Made by a program: the position numbers and the translations under genes
Shown here: positions 20,597 through 31,546 of the stretch, one piece after another
How positions within the stretch are numbered: position 1 is the stretch's first letter
Layout of the letters: each line of letters opens with the position of its first letter
Assembly: GCA_946902875.1 (NCBI GenBank)
Contig: OX336355.1
Location: 15,471,347-15,535,346, forward strand
Direction: 5' to 3'
Length of the DNA: 64,000 nt
Source: Nematopogon swammerdamellus
Lineage: Eukaryota > Arthropoda > Insecta > Lepidoptera > Adelidae
The notes under the pieces: generated by a model
What the model was told of the DNA's origin: nothing
Database searches by the model: none
The model's input: the letters and a program-made list of their open reading frames with translations, nothing else

Positions 20597-21105
20597 ACCG
20601 AGCTCCCGAGGCTGACAATGCAACAATGAAATGTATGAATATATTCTGTTTTGTCGTTTTCTTTTATTTTTCTGCCCAGTTGTTTACCTACTACCTACAC
20701 CTACGACCACGGCCTCCTATGCTACCAGGGGCGCAGCAGAGCGCGGAGGCAGCGCGGAGCATATCGCAGGTAGCAACACGGACACGGGTCCTGCATTACT
20801 GGATAAGATGTGGATATCGCTCGTGTCTGCTAGCCGAGTACGGTGGGTCGGAAGTGGGGAAAATATTGTATTTTTGTTTAGATACACTAGCAGAGCTGAT
20901 GCATGTACATCGTAGTTATTAATTGGTAGTGCACTTGTTTTTTTTTAATTTTCTTTTATACTTCCTTTTTTTATTGTTCTTGGAATTTCGTAATTGTGGA
21001 GAGGTCTATGTCCAGCGTGGAGCGATTGATGATCATGTAGACGAAGATGACTTTCAAATGAATTTACTGAATAATAAAAATGAGACTAATTATATATTGT
21101 GTGGT
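20597..21105. other. Unique stretch with a possible small exon
   Basis: A pyrimidine tract ending TCTGCCCAG at 20688 is followed by about 90 bp of GC-rich sequence ending ATATCGCAG|GTAGC near 20779. This would be a + strand exon; no protein family recognised. 20921-21105 is AT-rich. Confidence 0.25.
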
Positions 21106-21160
21106 GGTGGCTCCCCCCTCGGTGTACGAGTCTGACTCGCACATGGTCGGTTTTTACACA
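21106..21160 (-). repeat. Repeat family D end fragment
   Basis: CCCTCGGTGTACGAGTCTGA and CTCGCACATGGTCGGTTTTT match one D terminus. Confidence 0.55.
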
Positions 21161-22164
21161 CATGCACTAGAAACGCGATTTAATTGTACAGTTTATTCAA
21201 TTAAATTATAACAATGAAATCTAAATTGCGTTTTACATACCTATAGAACATTTTAAGCTAGCGCGGACAGTTATGCGTTCACACTGTTCAAATGATAAAT
21301 TGGAATTAGTGAAATCTTCACTAGATTCAGCATAGGCTGTTTCCAGTGCATTTTCTCTTCTCCTATCTTGAGTCTTTTTTTAACGGACTTCAAAAAAAGG
21401 AGGCGGTTCTCAATTCGGCTGTATTTTTTTTATGGATACGCGAGGCACTTGGCGTCGTCAGCAAGAATTTATGAGCCAACGAGACGCCCAAAAGCATTAA
21501 TCGTCTAATGTTTGTTCTAAGTGTGTTTTGTTAGAATGTAATGCTGATAGGAAATATAAACATTTCTTCTTCTATTCTTATTTATATGTTTTTTTTTATA
21601 ATATCTTTTTGGCAACCTTTGCGGTCTAGTTAGACAATTAGTTTTAATTAATTAATTTTAATACCACAAAGTCACTTAGATCTTTCCTCACGGTATTTTC
21701 CTTTCAATCCTTTTAAATATCATTTACGAACAGTTCCCAGGCCACCGTGTACAGGCATAGTTTTGGAACACAAGTAACGCGGCGCAGAACATCTGGTTCA
21801 CCGCAGTTTAATCAGACTCCGACCACAACACTGTTTTATAGACAGCCGAAGCCTAGGCTAGCGATAGGAAGGGTCCTATCGCTAGTAGGCTTCGACTGTT
21901 AGAATAGAATGTTTGTTTGTGAAGGAATAAATTTTTTTAGTTGTAATTAATTTAGTATAAATTAATAGAAATAAAATTATTATTTTTTTGTTTTCAAAAT
22001 AAATGCTTATAACAAGCGCATTAATTATGAAATGAAAAAAAAATTATAAAAAATATGATAATAAATATAATTTATATGTAATATTTTTTTTAATGATGCA
22101 TATGTTTATTTATTCAAATAAGTACTTAAAAATATAATTACAAGCGTATAACTAAATTTAAAAG
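21161..22164. other. AT-rich; repeat E fragment and one hairpin
   Basis: 21376-21430 has AACGGACTTCAAAAAAAGGA and CTCAATTCGGCTGTATTTTT, the start of repeat E (also at 30250). 21847-21894 folds into a hairpin (CGAAGCCT..CTAGCGATAGGA / TCCTATCGCTAG..AGGCTTCG, loop AGGG). No gene seen. Confidence 0.5.
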
Positions 22165-22420
22165 AAACTATAAAATTAAATATTCTTCCAAAATGGGGAC
22201 TGCTGGAAAAGTCCCCATGATGAAAGCCGCATTCCCTTTCTGTACTGCTAGGTTGATTTTCTGCCTAAAGAAACTGGCCGCACGTTTGTCTCCAGACTCG
22301 ATCTCTACTAATCCTCGATTAGTAAATTTACCCAGTGTTTTCCGAAATGTTTTGCGTCTCGACTCCATACTCCAAAAGTCTCAACGGCGAAGGCGCAAAA
22401 CTCGGAATTATTTTTAATTT
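22165..22420 (-). pseudogene. Retroelement C-terminal fragment
   Basis: Minus strand encodes CAFAVETFGVW, then SFFRQKINLAVQKGNAAFIM and GTFPAVP. This resembles a C-terminal region seen in several reverse-transcriptase elements (VETLGPWG.. / RGNAASIMGT). Only this piece remains. Confidence 0.5.
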
Positions 22421-22458
22421 GCGAATATATCGAATGTTTTAATTTTAATGTAATATTA

Positions 22459-23180
22459 TAATAACTTTATCCTTCCGCATTTTCCGGAGTCGTCGGCGAT
22501 ACACCATTTGTACTCGCCGGTCTGCCACCCGTCCTCGCTCGAGTGCCTCCCAAGATAGAAGACGGGCCCACCGATCAATCTTGAGTTATATTATATATTA
22601 TTATCTATTGATCATCACTGTCAGGTGGTAAAATTCCAGTTAGAAATTTCGTAATTATTTTTGTAGTTTCAATTGCAGCCTGTTGTTGGAGTATTTCTAA
22701 TTTTATACCAGCGTCTAAAGTTTTTATATGTTTCTCTGCAGTTTTATTTATTATTCCAGTAGTGCCAATAACTATTGGGACAATTTCGACTCTTGTATTC
22801 CACAATCTTTGGACCTCAATTTTTAGTGCGTAGTATTTAGTGAGTTTTTCATTTTCCTTCCTAGTGAGGTTATAATCGGACGGTACTGTGATATCGATAA
22901 GGTAAGTTCTGTTTTTATTTTTGTCTACATATATGAGGTCTGGTCGATTGTTAGGTAACGCATAATCTGTGGTGACAGCAATCTCCTATATTAGTTTAAA
23001 TTCTTCATTTTCCACCACATGAGGTTCATTTAACGGGCATTTCCACCAAAATTTAGTTGTTTCGAACTTGTGTTTCTTGAGTAAATTCCAGTAAACGTAT
23101 TTGACTAGTTGATTATGTCTTTTTAGGTATAGTGGCTGTACTAATATTTTGCATCCTGAGATAATATGCATATAAATAAT
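22459..23180 (-). pseudogene. RLE-type LINE C-terminal fragment, copy 1
   Basis: Minus strand encodes YLKRHNQLVKYVYWNLLKKH, an in-frame TAG, then ALPNNRPDLIYVDKNKNRTY and LIDITVPSDYN. The RPD..D spacing fits a PD-(D/E)XK restriction-like endonuclease. The rest runs to a TGA/TAA region near 22608, then a ~150-bp 3' UTR. The part 22459-22975 is nearly identical to 23219-23730. 5'-truncated inside TA microsatellite. Confidence 0.7.
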
Positions 23181-23219
23181 ATATATATATATATAATATA
23201 AATATATATATATATATAT
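23177..23219. repeat. TA microsatellite between two LINE fragments
   Basis: (TA)n interrupted by AATA. A further TA run follows the second fragment at about 23731-23745, so copy 2 has TA runs on both sides. Confidence 0.9.
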
Positions 23220-23735
23220 AACTTTATCCTTCCGCATTTTCCGGAGTCGTCGGCGATACACCATTTGTACTCGCCGGTCTGCCACCCGTCCTCGCTCGAG
23301 TGCCTCCCAAGATAGAAGACGGGCCCACCGATCAATCTTGAGTTATATTATATATTATTATCTATTGATCATCACTGTCAGGTGGTAAAATTCCAGTTAG
23401 AAATTTCGTAATTATTTTTGTAGTTTCAATTGCAGCCTGTTGTTGGAGTATTTCTAATTTTATACCAGCGTCTAAAGTTTTTATATGTTTCTCTGCAGTT
23501 TTATTTATTATTCCAGTAGTGCCAATAACTATTGGGACAATTTCGACTCTTGTATTCCACAATCTTTGGACCTCAATTTTTAGTGCGTAGTATTTAGTAA
23601 GTTTTTCATTTTCCTTCCTAGTGAGGTTATAATCGGACGGTACTGTGATATCGATAAGGTAAGTTCTGTTTTTATTTTTGTCTACATATATGAGGTCTGG
23701 TCGATTGTTAGGTAACGCATAATCTGTGGTATATA
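23219..23735 (-). pseudogene. RLE-type LINE C-terminal fragment, copy 2
   Basis: Encodes NNRPDLIYVDKNKNRTYLID and the following residues through KFLTGILPPDSDDQ without a stop. Near-identical to copy 1 except for its 5' truncation point. It lies within (TA)n on both sides. Confidence 0.75.
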
Positions 23736-23786
23736 TATATATATAGGTACCTAATATAAATATGCACATATTTTATCAATAATTTT

Positions 23787-24006
23787 TTTTTTTTTTATGG
23801 AAACTGACGCGGTTGGCTACATCACCTACAACGTCCGTGATGTCAGCCCATAACACTGGGTGAACTAGGTGCCATGTCAGTGCTTCCCCCTTTGATCGTG
23901 CCGGCTACACTGAACTGGTCGGAAAACACAAACTATTTACATAGCCGTTTCGAACGACGTTTCATTCAGAGCGGTGGTACCGACCCGGGCGGGTTAAACC
24001 CTACCA
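23787..24006 (-). repeat. SINE family B core and tail
   Basis: T-run, tail and most of the core, ending at ACCCTACCACC. Confidence 0.8.
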
Positions 24007-24356
24007 CCATAAAGGCAACATAAAGACTGTTCTACCCACAGAGAATTTGAGTTGGTGAGAGCGGAAAAGGGGGCCTGGTCCGCGCAAGTAAGGACAGATT
24101 GACTTACTTCATACTAGACGCGAGATCTTTTTTCACTCACTGACATAATATGGGAGACCATTACATTACTTGTCACTAACAATATGATCAAACTACAAGT
24201 GCTTGACACAAGCCTCTTCTCGCTCGCGCTATTTCTAACTCAGGAAAAAATTATATAATGAAGCTATCTAACAACGGGGTGCTTACAGCACAAAATACTT
24301 TTTTCACAACCATGGAGCAGCTACGGAAGAGAATGGAACATATCGATCGACCATAA
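24007..24356. other. Unidentified stretch
   Basis: GC-richer at the left (GAAAAGGGGGCCTGGTCCGC). No ORF or second copy seen. Probably a repeat. Confidence 0.35.
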
Positions 24357-24649
24357 ACTCTAATAATAAATCTGTAAGGGATGGTCACAGAGTAAGTTAC
24401 TTTGTTTTATGAGATATTGCGTTGACGATTTTTAGAAATCTTTTCTGTGTGTATGTACCTATGTTCCTCCATAACTTTTAAACCGACCATCCGAATTCTA
24501 TGAAACTTAGTACAAACACATTTAACTATACGGGACACAGGACAGGCTAAAATCCAGTTCCGGTTACTCTAAGATGTGGCTCTCATACAAACAGATTTTT
24601 TCCGCGCGCCGAAATAAAGGTACGGTAGCGGGCTTACTTAGGTACTTTT

Positions 24650-25378
24650 TTAGATATCCGTATCCCGTACGGAAGCCTATTACTAAGCCTCCGCTGTCTG
24701 TCCGTCCGTCCGTCCGTCCGTCCATCCGTCCGTCTGTCTGTCCGAGGGCTGTATCTCTTGAACCGTAATATTGTTTATTGTTTATTGTTTATTGTTTATT
24801 GTTTATTTAGCGTCTATTGGCAGTACACTGCGCTCAGATTTGTCATATTTATAATGTAACATTCCGCCAGTTCGATTATCACAGCGAAGAAGAACTGACA
24901 AGAAACTTCACTGGAAATTTTTTCAATGTCCACTTAGTCTATACAAAAATGTTTGCCACTGCCTAGACACGCATGTGCTGATTTGTGACATGCAGCAATT
25001 CATGACAAAGTGAAAACATTTTTACTATGAAATTGTATGGACTACTGGTTTCTGTCACAAACCACCACATGTCGTTATCGCATAACTAATTAATTACATT
25101 CATATCGCATCATTAATTATATTTATTTATCATGTGATTCTGACAACTTGTGAAGTATATCCTATATATATCCTATATATAGAATAGGTAGCCCGTTGAA
25201 ATTTTCACAGAATATGTGTTATTATGGCGGATATAACAACAACAACAATATAAAAAATAGAAAAAGTTAAAAATTAAGGGGGGTTTCTATACAATAAACG
25301 TGTTTTTGTCAATGTTTTTTTTTTTGTGGTGTGGAATCCTCGGTGCGCGAGTCTGACTCGCCCTTGGCCGGTTTTTTT
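24650..25378 (-). repeat. Repeat family D nested in Helitron-like element
   Basis: Starts ATCCGTATCCCGTACGGAAG, with GTCC repeats, and ends CGAGTCTGACTCGCCCTTGG CCGG. Its conserved CCGTAATA / GGTAGCCCGTTG segment is split at 24770-25187. Confidence 0.65.
24770..25187 (-). mobile_element. LINE 3' UTR with heptamer tail, nested in D
   Basis: At the left, TTGTTTA is repeated about five times, which on the minus strand is a (TAAACAA)n 3' tail. The body is AT-rich with no coding sequence. AATA flanks both sides. Third level of nesting. Confidence 0.5.
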
Positions 25379-25429
25379 TCTTTTTAAATACGAATTTCAC
25401 GTGAGCAAAGCCGCGGGCAAAACCTAGTA

Positions 25430-26325
25430 TATATATAAATAAAACACACCTAATTGATGTCAAATCTATCACAGATCAATTCCTTAATCCATGTGATCGG
25501 TTATTACAGGTAGGTATAGGTCTGCGGCGGCGGCCGCCGGCTAGTAATTTCAACTCGTATCACACACACACCATTCCCGCCGGTACCATCCGCGCAGGGC
25601 CGAGAGTTATAATCAAGGCAGCTAGACGCACTTACGCTCGTTAGGCGGACTTAGGCGGTAGACCCTGTTAGCTAGTGTCCGTGTGAAGTTAGCTACTACG
25701 CTCAGAACAATGTTCTCACCAGAGTAGCAAGCACATATGTATGTAGGTGCGAGGGAAAAATCGAGTGAATCTGCTTGTACACATGCAGCCGTCAAACTTA
25801 GTTCGTGAATTTGATGTTTGCGCAGTTTGAAACATTTTTTTCGTAAGAAAATTTTTCAATTTTGGTAGCCCATATTGCGCCACCTAGGCTTTATAAAAGG
25901 TTTTGTTTGAAGTATCGAAGAAAGTTAAAATCTTTGTCTGTTCGCTAGAGTTTGTTTCGATTATGCAGCGTTAACGACTAAAGCACGAGAGGTGTTTGAA
26001 GTTTGCGTGTTTCGCATTTTTCAAAACATACCAACTTGAAGGGCTGATTTGGGCCAGAAGGGATGGAATGACAAAATAAAAGTGTATGAAGTATTTGAAG
26101 TCGTCAGATGGATCTTTCATTCGACATATTTAGAATTGTTGTACGTAGTCTGGTTGCTGAGTACTTAGCGTCGCAAAGTACAAAAAAGTCTTAATTTTTT
26201 TTAGTCGCACCCCTTACCCGAGCCCAAAGACGTTTCATCAAATTCACGTCAAAATTATGGTACATTCACATTATGGCATAACTTTTACTTTTAACCCACC
26301 TATTATAATAGCTCATTCGCGGATA
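25430..26325. other. Unidentified; GC-rich block at the left
   Basis: 25495-25720 is GC-rich (GGCGGCGGCCGCCGGCTAG). The rest is mixed. No open frame with recognisable product. Confidence 0.35.
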
Positions 26326-26460
26326 TTGAGATAATAGGCACATGTCAGACCGGCGGCATGGCATTCGCAATCGCCGCATCAGACCGAATGTCCATGGGCG
26401 TCCTTAGACACCTTATAGGTGACTCGACGATACATGTCGCGCTTCCTACTTATAAAAAAA
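26326..26460 (+). pseudogene. Jockey-like LINE 3' end fragment
   Basis: GGCATGGCATTCGCAATCGC, GAATGTCCATGGGCGTC and a final A-run match the 3' end of the LINE at 56214-56740. Confidence 0.65.
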
Positions 26461-26749
26461 CTTATCAAACAGGGACGGAAAGTGGTGCTTGATGACGGCT
26501 CCCGAACCCGCTACTTCTCGGAAAAGAGGCAAAGGTTTTTGCCTTTGAGCACGCTCAGAAAAGGTATATTTATTAAAACACACTTAGGTATCACGCGTAT
26601 TGCATTTCCATACATGATGTCAGATACATACATTACGAGACGACTCAAGTGGGGTGATTTCCATAAGCATTACACCTCTCGTATAAACAATACCCATGTA
26701 CTGAAATAATATGTACCTTCTGGCTACGGCCTATGTACAGCTGTGTAAA

Positions 26750-27163
26750 ATCGCGGGCCTATATAGCTCGGTGGTGCGATTCATCAGCGACGGATGTCGA
26801 AGTTAAGCACATCCTATATAGGATTTAACCAAAGATTTTGGAAGGAGAGTAGATATGCAAAGGCGGCGGGTCCGCGACGCGGTAATATGGGAAGATTTAC
26901 CCATATTAGCTATCGATGTGTGCGTGAGCGCACGTGGATGCAACGCTTTGGATTGGCCAAAAATCGCTAGTGCGAATGTGGTCGCACGCTCGTATGTATG
27001 AACTGTGATTGTGTGCGATCGGAAACTGGCGACAGCGGTTCCGATACGAGTGGGCGTTCATGACACATCTTCTCTCCTTCCAAAATCTTTGGGTTTAACT
27101 CTGTCGAACTGCAACCACCACTCTCAGTCCACTTACTCATTCCAGTTCAGTGTAGCTGACATT
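26750..27163 (+). repeat. Diverged SINE with B-like head, split by a MITE
   Basis: TATAGCTCGGTGGTGCG and GTCGAAGTTAAGCAC at the left resemble the tRNA box A and 5S-like part of family B. After the MITE, CCAGTTCAGTGTAGCTGAC resembles the core-tail junction. Confidence 0.45.
26829..27093. mobile_element. MITE with ~20-bp terminal inverted repeats, copy 1
   Basis: Ends CAAAGATTTTGGAAGGAGAG and CTCTCCTTCCAAAATCTTTG. TTTAAC occurs at both flanks, a possible target duplication. No ORF. Copy 2 is at 28157-28416 in the opposite orientation. Confidence 0.75.
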
Positions 27164-27845
27164 AGATTCAGATTCAGATTCAGATATTTATTTCGCCATA
27201 AAGAACACACAACAATAACAATATTACATTGAGACATATGCATATTCAGTATGGTTCGTCGTCATTTTTTATGATGTCCCGTTCAGTAGTGCAATCTATA
27301 AGGAAGAACCGGGTAAGAAACCTTACAGAGCTTTTTTTAAATATAGCTTACATACTAAGTTTTCATTATGTTAAATATAACATACTATATCTAAGCAAAA
27401 AATTAAAAATACTAAGTCAAAAATATACTCATTAAAAAAGATAATAAAATACAAAACAAAGAACATAGGGTTCAGTCAAGTTATTAATAAAATTTGTGTT
27501 TATGCATATAAACAATTTGAATTATCAAAGTCAGCAGAATTTTTATTTACAGTATGAAAAAAATTCACTTAACTTATAAAATGGATTGTCTAAGAGAAAT
27601 ATTTTCAGCTGACTCTGGAACACATTGTCACTATTTATTGATTTTATTGTATCAGGAAAATTTTCGTACAATTTGGGTCCAATCACGTCAGGGTCTTTTT
27701 CAGCCATCGCCGATTTATGCGCAACAGATTTTAAACGCTCTGAGCTACGTGTGTTATAATTATGACTTGCGCCATTTGACTCAAAAGAATTCATGTTTTT
27801 GCGTACATATACCACTACTTCATATATATATTTCATTAAATGAAG
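27164..27845 (-). pseudogene. CR1/Daphne-like LINE 3' end
   Basis: Minus strand encodes SHNYNTRSSERLKSVAHKSA, then GPKLYENFPDTIKSINSDN and FQSQLKIFLLDNPFYKLSEF, a typical C-terminal tail of this LINE group. The 3' UTR (27164-27545) ends in GAATCT repeats at 27164-27185. RT catalytic core absent. Confidence 0.75.
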
Positions 27846-28110
27846 GGAAGCACTGACATGACACCTAGTTGACCCGGTGTTATGGGCTGACATCAAGAAT
27901 GTTGTAGGTGATGTAGCCGACCGTGTCAGTTTCCATAAAAAAAAACTCTGACGAAGGGCGGCCGAAACGGCTATATGAAAATAGTTCGTGTTTTCCGTCT
28001 CAGTGTAGTCGGCATGATTAAACTGACGAACTAGGCGCCATGCCAATGCTTCCCGCATTGGCATGGCGCCTAGTTTATCATAGGAGCATTAATTAACGGG
28101 AGGCGCGCTG
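27846..28110 (+). repeat. SINE family B pieces with fold-back
   Basis: B tail (27840-27945), then a piece of the core (GCCGAAACGGCTATATGAAA..), then a perfect hairpin at 28030-28074 made from the tail start in both orientations. Confidence 0.65.
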
Positions 28111-28156
28111 CTGATGTGAGTTCCCTGGATTCTGCGGTATTTTTGAATCTATGGTC

Positions 28157-28416
28157 AAAACCAAAGATTTTGGAAGGAGAGAAGATGTGTCATGCATGAA
28201 CGCACACTCGTATCGGAACCGCTGTCGCCATTTCATCACAATTCACACGTACAAACGCACGTACACATTCACACCAGCGATTTTTGGCCAGTCCATAGCT
28301 TTGCATCCACGTGCGCTCACGGACACATCGATCGTTCACATGGGAAAATCTGCCCATATCACCGTGTCGCGGGCATGCCTCCTTCGCATATCTACTCTCC
28401 TTCCAAAATCTTTGGT
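28157..28416. mobile_element. MITE, copy 2 (inverted relative to copy 1)
   Basis: Same termini as 26829-27093. Internal blocks (ACTCGTATCGGAACCGCTGT, CATCCACGTGCGCTCACG) match copy 1 as reverse complement. Confidence 0.75.
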
Positions 28417-28494
28417 GAAAACCTTTAAATTTATTTTAATAAATAAAATAATACATTAATGAATATAGGAATATATAGATAAATAAAAACATAC

Positions 28495-28808
28495 ATACAA
28501 ACCACACACGCTGTATCCCAACAATCATGGTAAGCAGAGTAATCGGTGTTGTGCTGCAAGAACTCTGCAAAATTGCAACACAACATCGACCACCACGTTT
28601 AGCAAAGTATTCGGACAAGATAACTATCAAGCAGCAAGTAAGGCACAAAGACCCGCCTGCTGCACGACTCGGTGGAAGGACCGCGCCAAGGTGAGAGGTG
28701 GCTAGCCTTTCGGCCTTTAGCAAGCCATCTCGTCCTTATCCCTTAGTAGCCTTTTACGACATGCACGGGGAGAGACGCAGTGGGGTTATTCTTTTTAAGT
28801 ACCGGCCT
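28495..28808 (-). repeat. Repeat family C, near full length
   Basis: CATA tail at the left, full body, and head ending GTACCGGCCTCACACAGTG. Confidence 0.8.
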
Positions 28809-29931
28809 CACACAGTGTGGCCAAATATGGTAAATAAAAACCTTTACTAAAAAAGTTCTACCAATAATAAAAACTTATTGGTAGAACTTGTTGTTTTAGA
28901 TTTTAATTTTAGTTTTATTCAATTTTAATTTATAGGCAATTTATTTTTAAGTCAGATTTTTTAAGATACATGGTTTTAATAGTAGGTACATTTTCGTTTT
29001 ATTTAATTCACATAACCTTTCCTATTCTCAAAGGTTAAACACAGACTTAAAGATTACACCAACATATTTACGTAGACAGCTAATCGAACCGTTGACCCAA
29101 GTTCAACACACTTGGGTCAACAGACCGCGACTAGTTTTAGCTGGATACTTAGCTCCAATTAGTGCTAGCCAGAGATGTACTTTGGCATTGCGCTGTCAAC
29201 CTGTTGGGCCAACAGTCTTGTACGGAGGTGTTGCGCTGTGTGCTGCGATGTTTTGCACAGCGTTGTGGCCGTGTATGTTTTGTGTTGTCGCAGTGGAGTT
29301 GGGAAAAGATTTATGCAAGAGTTCCCTCTACAATGTATTTTGAAATACTATTTATTTATCTCTTCTCTTCTTTACGCAAGGCGCAATCTGTCTGTAAGGT
29401 GTAAACTCGAAAACGGCTGACCGGATTTGCATGCAGTTTTCAAATATAAAACGTGGCATATCTCGCAAAATTGTATGCATTCCTCCCTCCATCCCTCTTT
29501 CCCGGGAGGAAGAGAGGTAGGGAGGGAATGGGGGAGGCCTATATGTTAATTCAGTGCTTGACCCTATCTACCTACCAAATTCCATCCAATCCATCCAAAT
29601 TCGTTCAGCCGTTTAGGCGTGAAAGTGGAACAAATAAAAACCATTATTAAAAACAAAAAACCTGACTAAGAAAAATAAAAAAGGAAGAAACAAGATAATT
29701 TTGTGATATATTTGGGCAAAGTGCAGTTTAGAATACATATACTAGCAACACTTCGGAAGTCGGATATTTGGTTCTGAAAATATAGCATTATAGGCATTGA
29801 TCATAATTAATTATGTACTTGAACATTTCGCGGTTATAATATTAGTGAAATTCCTTGTCTAGGATCTCGCTTAGCCACATTTTCAAATTGTGTGAGTAAT
29901 TTGCAAAGTGTGTGAGCATTCATCAATACTA
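28809..29931. other. No gene; three hairpins and a degenerate repeat
   Basis: Hairpins: 28855-28887 (GTTCTACCAATAA, 13-bp stem), 29091-29121 (GTTGACCCAAGT, perfect 12-bp stem) and 29482-29527 (CCTCCCT..CCCTCTT with GGAAGAGAGG..). 29400-29640 reads like a decayed widespread repeat (CGTTCAGCCGTTTAGGCGTG). Confidence 0.45.
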
Positions 29932-30719
29932 ATAATAAATCTGTAAGGCGTGGTCATGGAGTAAGTTACTTTGTTTTCTGAGATACTAAGTTTGTAGACT
30001 ACTATGTATGATATTAAAACTAAATTGACGATTTTAAGAAATATTTGCAGTACGTATGTATGTATGTATGTTCCTCCATAACTCTTAAACCAATCGTCCG
30101 AATTTGATGAAACTTAGTACAAGCACATATTACTATACGGGACACAGGATAGGTTAAATAAAATTCAGTTTCGGTTACGCAGAGATGTGACTCTCATACA
30201 AACCGAATTGTTCCGCGCGCCGAAGTAAAGGTACGGTAGAGGGCTTACTTTTTTAACCGACTTCAAAAAAGGAGGAGGTTCTCAATTCGACTGTATTTTT
30301 TTTTATGTTTGTTACCTCAGAACTTTCGACTGGGCGAACCGATTTTGAAAATTATTTTTTTATTTGAAAGCTGGTACTTCCCGTGTGGTCCCATTTCAAT
30401 TTGGTCAAGATCGGATTGGAAAGCGAGGCGGAATCGCGAGGCCGAAGGCCGAGCGATTCCGTCGAATACATTAATAGCAAAAAATTACTAAAAAAAAACT
30501 GTGAAATAAAAAACTATTTAAAAAAATATAAAAATCGCCTTCAAAAATGTATGAAATAAAAAAAATCTAAACCTAGAGTTGAGAGCAGAGCAGTGGTGCT
30601 AAAGCAATCAAAAATAACCGACCACCTTCAACTCTAGGGTTCGATTTTTTTTAATTTCATACATTTTTTTCTTTTTAAATACGAATTTCACGCGAGCGAA
30701 GCCGCCGGCAAAAGCTAGT
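29932..30719 (+). mobile_element. Helitron-like element with nested repeat E
   Basis: A|TCAATACTAATAATAAATC at the left and AGCCGCCGGCAAAAG CTAG|T at the right. Repeat E (TTTTTAACCGACTTCAAAAA, about 30250-30660) sits inside. Within E, CCTAGAGTTGA/TCAACTCTAGG form an inverted repeat. Confidence 0.65.
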
Positions 30720-31104
30720 AATTCATATGACGCACCATATGTGTGTGTAAGTGTGAGAGTGTAGGTGTTGGAAGTGCGTGCGCCCGCCAGGGTTATTTAC
30801 ATCCCATCAGAGCGGGAATATACTGCCGATTGCATTTTAATTGTTTTTCACGCTCATTTGGTTTAATTGAAATAAATCCCCCGCGCAATATTTATTGTTT
30901 ACTATTTAATTTATTGTTGATTTTCGCGTGTTGAATTCGAACTTTATTGATATTTAGTTTGTTTAACTAATTGATCGGCTTTGGATATTGCAGTTTTAAT
31001 TGGCTGTGCTAAAAATACAGCCTCTTCGGATAGCAGTGTTGAAAGTCTACCGATGTCGATCCGGTTAAGGTATCGTGGGATTTTGGTCATGTACATTTTT
31101 TTAT
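30720..31104. other. No gene seen
   Basis: AT-rich with one GTGT run. No recognised repeat or exon. Confidence 0.35.
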
Positions 31105-31259
31105 GTAATCCGGTATGGGTGGCTGACTCGAAGGGACCAGAGTTGCTCCGATCAGCCAATATAACTTATGTTTATATGTTAGTACTGAGCACGTACTCGA
31201 TTTATATATATTTTTGATTAGAAAAATGCAAAGCGAAAATCATTGAAAAAAATACATTG

Positions 31260-31328
31260 CGGCCAGGATTCGAACCTGGGTCTCTTGAGCCGCCAACGCG
31301 ATAACCAACTACACCACCACCTGGCCGT
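31260..31328 (-). other. tRNA-like sequence, left arm of palindrome
   Basis: Minus strand has box A-like GTGTAGTTGG and a perfect box B GGTTCGAATCC. The acceptor and anticodon stems are imperfect, so I treat it as tRNA-derived rather than a working tRNA gene. Confidence 0.6.
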
Positions 31329-31474
31329 GACGTATTATCTCAAAATTTTCGTTCTGTTACATCTTCATATCGCATAATTTTTGTGAACAGTTGCGAATCG
31401 TGCAAGTTGACTGTTCGCAAAAATTAAGCGACATGAAGATGCAAAAGCACGAAAATTTTGGGATAATACGTCAC

Positions 31475-31546
31475 GGCCCGGTGGCGTAGTTGGTTATCGC
31501 GTTGGCGGCTCAAGCCAGAGACCCAGGTTCGAATCCTGGCCGGGAT
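31475..31546 (+). other. tRNA-like sequence, right arm of palindrome
   Basis: CCCGG/CCGGG acceptor-like pairing, GCG..CGC D-stem, TTGGC/GCCAG anticodon stem with loop GGCTCAA, and CCAGG TTCGAAT CCTGG T-arm. A cloverleaf is possible, but the base before the putative anticodon is G instead of the near-universal T. Confidence 0.6.

Larger units (their letters stand above)
24357..25429 (+). mobile_element. Helitron-like element split by nested insertions
   Basis: 5' end CTAATAATAAATCTGTAAGG and 3' end AAGCCGCGGGCAAAACCTAG, like the 7796 copy. The internal order is interrupted at about 24650-25378 by a family D copy, itself interrupted by a LINE tail. Confidence 0.6.

Noticed and set aside
20626..20922. 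98-codon ORF with signal-peptide-like start
   Set aside because: The hydrophobic start is a pyrimidine tract ending in a 3' splice-like CAG, and the rest does not resemble a secreted protein.
26419..26709. 96-codon plus-strand ORF
   Set aside because: It begins in a LINE 3' end fragment and shows no recognisable family, splice signal or codon pattern.
31475..31546. Functional tRNA gene
   Set aside because: The base before the anticodon is not T, stems are imperfect in the left arm, and the sequence lies in a mobile palindrome.
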